Below are positions 58,783 through 64,000 of a DNA stretch of 64,000 bases, one piece after another. Location of the stretch: the NCBI RefSeq assembly GCF_036865545.1, contig NZ_CP142208.1:310001-374000 (forward strand), read 5' to 3'. How positions within the stretch are numbered: the stretch's first letter is position 1; each line of letters opens with the position of its first letter. The stretch comes from Erwinia sp. E_sp_B01_1. Lineage in GTDB: Bacteria; Pseudomonadota; Gammaproteobacteria; Enterobacterales; Enterobacteriaceae. The notes under the pieces are model-generated. The model was given only the letters and a program-made list of their open reading frames with translations. It ran no database searches and was not told the DNA's origin. Made by a program: the position numbers and the translations under genes.

Positions 58783-60471
58783 TCAGCTCTTAAGCCACAT
58801 ATAAGACCATGGCGTCAGCGTCAGGGGTTTTTCGCCTTCAAATATCCTGTCAGTAATCAGATCCCGATAGCGTCTGTTATCCGGCAGCGTCCAGGGGATC
58901 TCCCTGCTGCTGAGGTTATAGAGGCAGAGCAGCGTCTGATGATCTTTTTCAGACCAGCGGTAGATAGCAAAGACAGCATTGTCACTTTCCAGCACCTGCA
59001 TAGGATTATCCGGATGAAAAGCGGGCTGGCGGGTTCTCAATTGGATCAGGGCTGACAGTGAATGATAAACCCGATAGCGCAGTGAATGGTGGTCACCCAG
59101 TTCCGCTTCAATCTCGCTGAGTATGTATTTCTGCCGGTTAATGGCCCGATTATGCCCGGCGGTTTTCACTCCCTGCATATCGTTGCGGGATCCAAGAATG
59201 CTTTGAATATAGAGCGCAGGCACGCCGGGAAATGCCAGTAACAGTGCATGTGCCAGCATAAACCGTTGCAGACGCGTGTCGTCATCGTCCTGCTTTTTGC
59301 TTAACGCATCCATGTAGGTCACGTTAATTTCGTAGGGGCTGGTGGTGCCATCCGGATTATTTTTATAAGAGACTAACGCCCCTTCCATCGCCAGATCTCT
59401 GACCAGCGAAACAATCTCTGTTTCGGGCAGAATGCCCCTCAGCGGGTTCATCCCAATCCCATCGTGAGAAGCCAGGAAATTGAACCAGGTTGTCGTCCCG
59501 CTGCCTGCATCCAGTGAGGATGCCCACTGTTTCAGCGCGCGTGCTGAACCATAGTGAATGGCATGCAGTACCAGTGGCGGCAGCGAAAACTGATACACCA
59601 TTTGCGCTTCATCCTGCCCGTTGCCCAGATAGCTGATGTTATCTTTGTGCGGCACATTGGTTTCAGTGATGATCACCGTGCCAGGCGCGATCTCGTTGGC
59701 GATAGCGCGGAATAATTTAACCAGCAGGTGGGTTTTCTCCAGATGAATACAGGAGGTGCCGGGGGTTTTCCACATATAGCCTACGGCATCCAGGCGGATA
59801 TAATCTGCACCCTTCGCCAGATAATCTAGCAGCACGCCCACCATGCTGAGCAGCACGTTGGGATTTGCGAAATTGAGGTCTATCTGATCGGCGCTGAAGG
59901 TGGTCCAGATAAAGCGGGTTTCGCCATTCGCCATCTCAAAAGGTGTTAACAGGGGCGAGGTGCGGGGACGGGTTACCGCACTGAGATCGGTGGAGGGCGG
60001 CATGCTGATAAAAAAATCATCCCAGCCAGGATCCCTCGCCAGATAGTGGGCAAACCAGGCGCTGTGAGCCGACATATGGTTGCAGACAAAATCAAACATC
60101 AGCCGGGTATGTTGATGCAGCTCCGCGATATCTGACCACTCCCCACACGCTTTACTGACCTGATGGTAATCAATAACCGAAAAGCCATCGTCAGAGGAGT
60201 AAGGGAAAAAAGGCAGAAGATGCACCAGATTAAAACTGGATTGCAAATGTTGCTGATAAAATTTTGAGAGGGTGCTCAACCCGGGCGTGTCGGCCTTGCT
60301 GAACTGATCGGCATAGACGATCAGCACCACATCTTTTTCATCCCAGTGCGCTTTACGCTGATGGTTTATGGCCTTTCGCGTTTGAAGGACAGCTTCGGTC
60401 AGCTTTTCCCTGCAGATGAGAGGAAAAGTTCCGTCATAAATTTTATCGAGAAGGGAAGTGATGATATCCAT
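58783..60471 (-). CDS. GH13_18 family sugar phosphorylase (sucrose or glucosylglycerate phosphorylase-like)
   Basis: A 562-residue alpha-amylase-superfamily enzyme of the sucrose-phosphorylase group. SSDDGFSVIDY, FDFVCNHMSAHS, the nucleophile Asp228 in YIRLDAVGYMWK, the acid/base Glu270 in IITETNVPH, and FLASHDGIG are intact. No signal peptide. Length is close to E. coli YcjM (glucosylglycerate phosphorylase, about 559) and longer than typical sucrose phosphorylases (about 490-500), so YcjM-like activity is the better guess. It stands alone without a transporter or regulator. Confidence 0.82.
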   Translation of the reverse strand: MDIITSLLDKIYDGTFPLICREKLTEAVLQTRKAINHQRKAHWDEKDVVLIVYADQFSKADTPGLSTLSKFYQQHLQSSFNLVHLLPFFPYSSDDGFSVIDYHQVSKACGEWSDIAELHQHTRLMFDFVCNHMSAHSAWFAHYLARDPGWDDFFISMPPSTDLSAVTRPRTSPLLTPFEMANGETRFIWTTFSADQIDLNFANPNVLLSMVGVLLDYLAKGADYIRLDAVGYMWKTPGTSCIHLEKTHLLVKLFRAIANEIAPGTVIITETNVPHKDNISYLGNGQDEAQMVYQFSLPPLVLHAIHYGSARALKQWASSLDAGSGTTTWFNFLASHDGIGMNPLRGILPETEIVSLVRDLAMEGALVSYKNNPDGTTSPYEINVTYMDALSKKQDDDDTRLQRFMLAHALLLAFPGVPALYIQSILGSRNDMQGVKTAGHNRAINRQKYILSEIEAELGDHHSLRYRVYHSLSALIQLRTRQPAFHPDNPMQVLESDNAVFAIYRWSEKDHQTLLCLYNLSSREIPWTLPDNRRYRDLITDRIFEGEKPLTLTPWSYMWLKS

Positions 60472-60569
60472 GGTGATGCAGTGAGCCGCCGCATTTTTTC
60501 ACAGCACGATAGATTTCACTGTAGACCGTTGAAGCAGAATCGCAACTCCAACGGCCTTTTCCATGAACC

Positions 60570-62872
60570 TTAGTGACAATTACCGTTTTTTGCACAGCCA
60601 GTGCAGGGTTTGTCGGTGACAGTCCTGACCACCAGGCGTTCCGGCGCTAAAGTGATGGTTTTCAGCTTGAGCCAGATCAGCAGATTAACAGCGGCTACCG
60701 CCAGCAGGATCAGGCTGCTGGATTGCGGATGATCGCTGAAGGTGGCCAGCTGGTAGTAAATTGTTGCCAGTGAGTAAGCCAGATTCAGTCCCCAGCCGAT
60801 GGAAAACAGCATCCAGCGGCGGCTGCTTTCCCGGGCAATAGCGCCCATTACGGAGACACAAGGAACATAGAGCAGTACAAAAATCAGATAGCTGTAAGCA
60901 GCATGGTCATTGATGAACTTACTGTGCATCATGCCCATGGAGCCGCTGTCCATTTCACCGTCGCCTTTGCTGGCTTCAATCGGATTGAGCAGTACGCTCA
61001 GGCTGAACGTCTCTTTAACACCCTCCCAGGTTACCGTCACCGCCTCTTTGAGTTCATCTGTCAGGCTGAAACCTTCAGCATCAAAAGGCTCTTCGTGCAG
61101 CGTCTCAGCGGTATAGAGCGTGTTAAGCGTACCCACCACCACTTCCTTGGCCATTGCGCCAGTGACCAGCCCAACGGTGGCCTGCCAGTTATCGTTATGT
61201 ACGCCCATAGGGGAAAGCAGCGGGGTCAGTATGCGGCTGGTAGCCGCCAGCGCGGAATCGTTAATACTGTCTACCGGTTTTCCGCTGAACGAAAAGCTGT
61301 TCAGGGCGCCAATCAGCACGCTGACGGCAACGATGACTTTCCCGGCTCTCAGTACAAAGCTTTGCAGCCGTTGCCACGCTTGCAGCAGCAGGCTTTTCAG
61401 ATGGGGGACATGCCAGGTCGGCAGCTCCATGATAAACGGCGATGCTTCCCCCTTAGCAGAGTATGTTTCAGGAGCAGGCCTGTCAGAATGGCCGCCGCGA
61501 TGCCCAGCAGATAAAGACTGAACACTACCAGAGAACCACTTTTGCCAAAAAAGGCCGAGGCAAAGACCGCGAAGATAGCCAGCCTTGCCCCACAGGACAT
61601 AAACGGGGCCATCAACACCGTCATCAGCCGTTCGCGCGGGGCGTCCAGAGTCCGGGCACCCATCACCGACGGCACATTACAGCCAAATCCTACGATCAGC
61701 GGTACAAAGGATTTCCCCGGCAGGCCCAGAGCCTGCATCAGGCGATCCACCACAAAGGCGGCGCGAGCCATATAACCGGAGTCTTCCATCAGTGAAAGGA
61801 ACAGGTACATCAGACCGATTTGCGGGACCAGCGGCATCACGGTATTGATGCCGCCGCCTATACCCTGTGCCAGGAACAGCGTCAGCGTCAGTGGAAAATG
61901 AAGGGCATCCCCCAGCCACTGCATGCCGTGGATAAAGATCGCAGCCGAGCTAATTTCGAACAGCGGCTGTAAAGCCCCGCCGAGGTTGATCGCCAGGAAA
62001 AACATCAGGTACATCACCAGCAGGAAAATCGGCAGCCCCAGCCAGCGGTTCAGAGCCAGGCTGTCGAGCCGGGCTGAGAGGCGATGCGGGATGGCGTGGT
62101 GGGGAAGGGTGACGGCCTGGCAAATTTCATCTATTGCCTGATAGCGGGCGGCGGCGATCTGTAACGGCTTGTCAGACAACCCCGTAAGTGAGGGCAATAT
62201 TTTGGCGGCTTCCGGAGCCTGGGAGCGGCTGTATATATCGCCTTCCAGCATCTGAAGCGCCAGCCAGTGGCGCTGCTGTGCGGTACGATCTGCAGGCATG
62301 ACTTTATACAGCGTGGCGACCTGATCCAGCACTTCTGACGGGTAGCGGACCTCATAATGAGCTGGCTGGTGGGAGTGATCGTCTATGGCCTGCTTCAGGA
62401 GATCTATCCCCTGACCGCGACTGGATACCAGCGGCACAACCGGACAGCCAAGTAGCCCCTCAAGCGCTGCCACATTGATATCGATCTGCTGAGCGGCAGC
62501 GATATCCAGCATATTCAGCGCAACGATGCAGGGAATGCCCAGCCCCTGTAGCTGCAATGTCAGCCAGAGATTACGGGTCAGATTACTGGCATCCACCACG
62601 TTGATCACCAGGTCTGCTTCACCGCTCAGCATGTAATGGCAGGCTATCTGCTCATCCAGAGAGCTGGTGGCAGAAATGGTGGTGAGGGAATAGGTGCCGG
62701 GAAGGTCGACGAGCTCCACGCGGGCATGACCTGTGGAAAAATGGCCCACCTTACGCTCTACCGTAACGCCTGCCCAGTTGCCCACTCGCTGCCTGGCGCC
62801 TGTGAGCTGATTAAACAACGTGGTTTTTCCGGAATTAGGGTTTCCAATCAGGCCAATGGTGCAGGTTTTCAT
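60570..62872 (-). CDS. feoB: FeoB, ferrous iron transporter with G-protein domain (frameshifted)
   Basis: Two frames (61397-62872 and 60570-61430) join if the C5 run at 61448-61452 (G5 on the coding strand) gains one base, reading [20 protein letters not shown] as in E. coli. The joined protein has 767 residues (E. coli 773). The N-terminal GTPase has [16 protein letters not shown] and VDLPGTYSL; the C-terminal part holds the gate-type membrane domains ([32 protein letters not shown]) and ends in a Cys-containing [10 protein letters not shown] tail. It imports Fe(II) with FeoA. No feoC follows. Confidence 0.92.
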
Positions 62873-63105
62873 CTTGCAGCCCCTTGCAGATGCTCAAGTT
62901 GCAGAAAGGCAAGGTCTTTTTTCCGTAACATCAGGCTGACGTGGCGCGTTTGGATCTGTACCGGATCGCCCAGTGGGGCAACACGTTTGACCAGAAAACT
63001 GGCACCGGGCAGCAGCCCTAATGCGAGAAGTTTCTGCCGGAAGGCGGCACTGACAGAAGGCGAGAAGCTGAGAATTTTATAGTGTTGCTGGGGAATAATT
63101 TGCAT
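62869..63105 (-). CDS. feoA: FeoA, ferrous iron transport accessory protein
   Basis: A 78-residue SH3-like protein (E. coli 75): [20 protein letters not shown] and [19 protein letters not shown] are conserved. It supports FeoB activity. The ATG at 63105 matches the family; the frame extends upstream to 63240 but crosses the likely Fur site. The stop overlaps the feoB start by four bases. Confidence 0.93.
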   Translation of the reverse strand: MQIIPQQHYKILSFSPSVSAAFRQKLLALGLLPGASFLVKRVAPLGDPVQIQTRHVSLMLRKKDLAFLQLEHLQGAAR

Positions 63106-63156
63106 GGTTCCACCCGGGCGACATAGATGCGCACTGTGATAATCAACGGCGGAAAT

Positions 63157-63175
63157 TATAATGAGAACTATTATC
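63157..63175 (-). promoter_or_regulatory. Fur-box-like site upstream of feoA
   Basis: TATAATGAGAACTATTATC resembles the Fur consensus (GATAATGATAATCATTATC), with an intact inverted arrangement of ATAATG- and ATTATC-type ends. It lies about 52 bp upstream of the feoA start. Iron repression of feo by Fur is known in E. coli. Confidence 0.65.
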
Positions 63176-63269
63176 GCTAATATTGATATAGAACAAGCTT
63201 GGGGCAGGCTTGAGCAGGGGGAGAAGGAGGGAAGGGGCAAGAGGCGGACCCGGAGGCCCGCCCTGTACT

Positions 63270-64000
63270 TTAACGCTTTTTGCCGAAGGCAGCGGCCAGC
63301 GCATCGCCCATCGCGCTGTTATTGCTGCCTGCCGGCTGAGCCGCCGGACGAGGACGCGGTTTGCCCTGAGCCGGTTTTGCATTGTCACGGCCAGGATTGC
63401 CACCGCCACGACGGGCATTGGTTTCCCCTGGCTGTTCGTCAAGGCGCATCGTCATCGCAATTCGCTTACGCTGCAGATCCACTTCCATCACTTTCACTTT
63501 AACGATATCGCCCGCTTTGACCACTTTATGCGGGTCATCAACGAACTTGTCAGAAAGTGAAGAAATATGCACCAGGCCGTCCTGATGCACGCCGATATCG
63601 ACGAAGGCACCAAAGTTAGTCACGTTAGTCACTGCACCTTCCAGCACCATGCCTGGCAGCAGATCCTTCATCGTCTCAATGCCTTCAGCAAACTGGGCAG
63701 TTTTGAACTCAGGACGCGGATCGCGGCCCGGTTTTTCCAGTTCTTTGATGATATCGGTGACGGTAGGGACACCGAATTTCTCATCGGTGAAATCTACAGC
63801 ACGCAGATTACGCAGCTCGGAAGGATTACCCATCACTTCATTTAGCGCCTGCTGCGTTGCGGCCAGAATGCGCTGAACCACGGGATAGGCTTCCGGGTGA
63901 ACGGTGGAAGCATCCAGCGGGTTGTCGCCCTGGTTAATCCGCAGGAACCCCGCGCACTGTTCAAAGGCTTTAGGCCCCAGGCGGCTGACTTTCAACAGCT
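63270..64000 (-). CDS. yhgF: Tex (YhgF), S1-domain RNA-binding protein (partial, 5' end outside window)
   Basis: The C-terminal 243 residues of the Tex protein. Visible are the helix-hairpin-helix region [20 protein letters not shown] and the S1 domain ([35 protein letters not shown]), then an Arg/Gly/Pro-rich tail with [16 protein letters not shown]. The frame continues past the right edge without a stop. Tex is a transcription-associated nucleic-acid-binding protein; adjacency to feoAB is conserved in enterobacteria. Confidence 0.93.
   Translation of the reverse strand, partial: LLKVSRLGPKAFEQCAGFLRINQGDNPLDASTVHPEAYPVVQRILAATQQALNEVMGNPSELRNLRAVDFTDEKFGVPTVTDIIKELEKPGRDPRPEFKTAQFAEGIETMKDLLPGMVLEGAVTNVTNFGAFVDIGVHQDGLVHISSLSDKFVDDPHKVVKAGDIVKVKVMEVDLQRKRIAMTMRLDEQPGETNARRGGGNPGRDNAKPAQGKPRPRPAAQPAGSNNSAMGDALAAAFGKKR

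Noticed and set aside
63131..63146. FNR site upstream of feoA
   Set aside because: ATCAA is present but the partner half-site does not match TTGAT; support is too weak.

Overview
The window is a chromosomal segment of a member of the Enterobacterales. Gene content and order largely follow the Escherichia coli 76-77 min region: dcrB-yhhQ-tusA-zntA-yhhN-yhhM-yhhL/rsmD-ftsYEX-rpoH-panM-liv-ugp-yhhA-ggt-yhhY-ryhB-yhhW-gntRKU-yhgN-asd-glgBXCAP-glpD-glpEGR-malQ-nfuA-gntX-bioH-feoAB-tex. Several E. coli neighbours are missing (livJ, yhhX, malT-malP, gntT, feoC) and a myo-inositol catabolic cluster sits next to dcrB. This pattern suggests an Erwiniaceae genome (Erwinia or Pantoea type). That placement is an inference from synteny and protein similarity, not a computed phylogeny.

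Layout. 1-6.8 kb: inositol catabolism (iolC on the minus strand, divergent from iolD-iolG-iolH-iolE). 6.9-13 kb: conserved envelope, thiolation, zinc-export and RNA-methylation genes, including an in-frame rsmD-yhhL fusion. 13.2-17.7 kb: ftsYEX and the heat-shock sigma factor rpoH. 17.8-23.5 kb: panM and the branched-chain amino acid ABC transporter livKHMGF. 23.5-24.1 kb: a palindromic element, a tandem repeat tract and a Pho-box array. 24.1-29.2 kb: glycerol-3-phosphate uptake (ugpBAECQ). 29-36 kb: ggt, the small RNA ryhB under a Fur box, a pirin, and gluconate uptake and phosphorylation. 36.2-37.6 kb: an uncharacterised three-gene membrane cassette. 37.7-49.5 kb: yhgN, asd and the glycogen operon. 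49.5-53.6 kb: a second copy of the palindromic element and the glp genes. 53.7-64 kb: malQ, nfuA, gntX, bioH, a small DUF1471 stress protein, a GH13_18 sugar phosphorylase, feoAB and the start of tex.

The most important technical observation is that seven genes (iolH, ftsY, ugpA, the cassette gene at 37.0-37.6 kb, malQ, the DUF1471 gene and feoB) are each broken by a frameshift at a mononucleotide run. In every case adding one base (two for iolH, if its usual KVGGE motif is restored) gives the family's normal length and C-terminus. Because ftsY is essential and the pattern is uniform, under-called homopolymers in the assembly are the likeliest cause, and these genes should be treated as probably intact.

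The most interesting biological observation is a palindromic element of about 105-110 bp, present at 23.7 and 49.6 kb in opposite orientation. Its single-stranded segments are almost identical between copies, while both stem regions differ by compensatory changes. This is the mark of a conserved folded structure that I do not recognise as a named repeat family.
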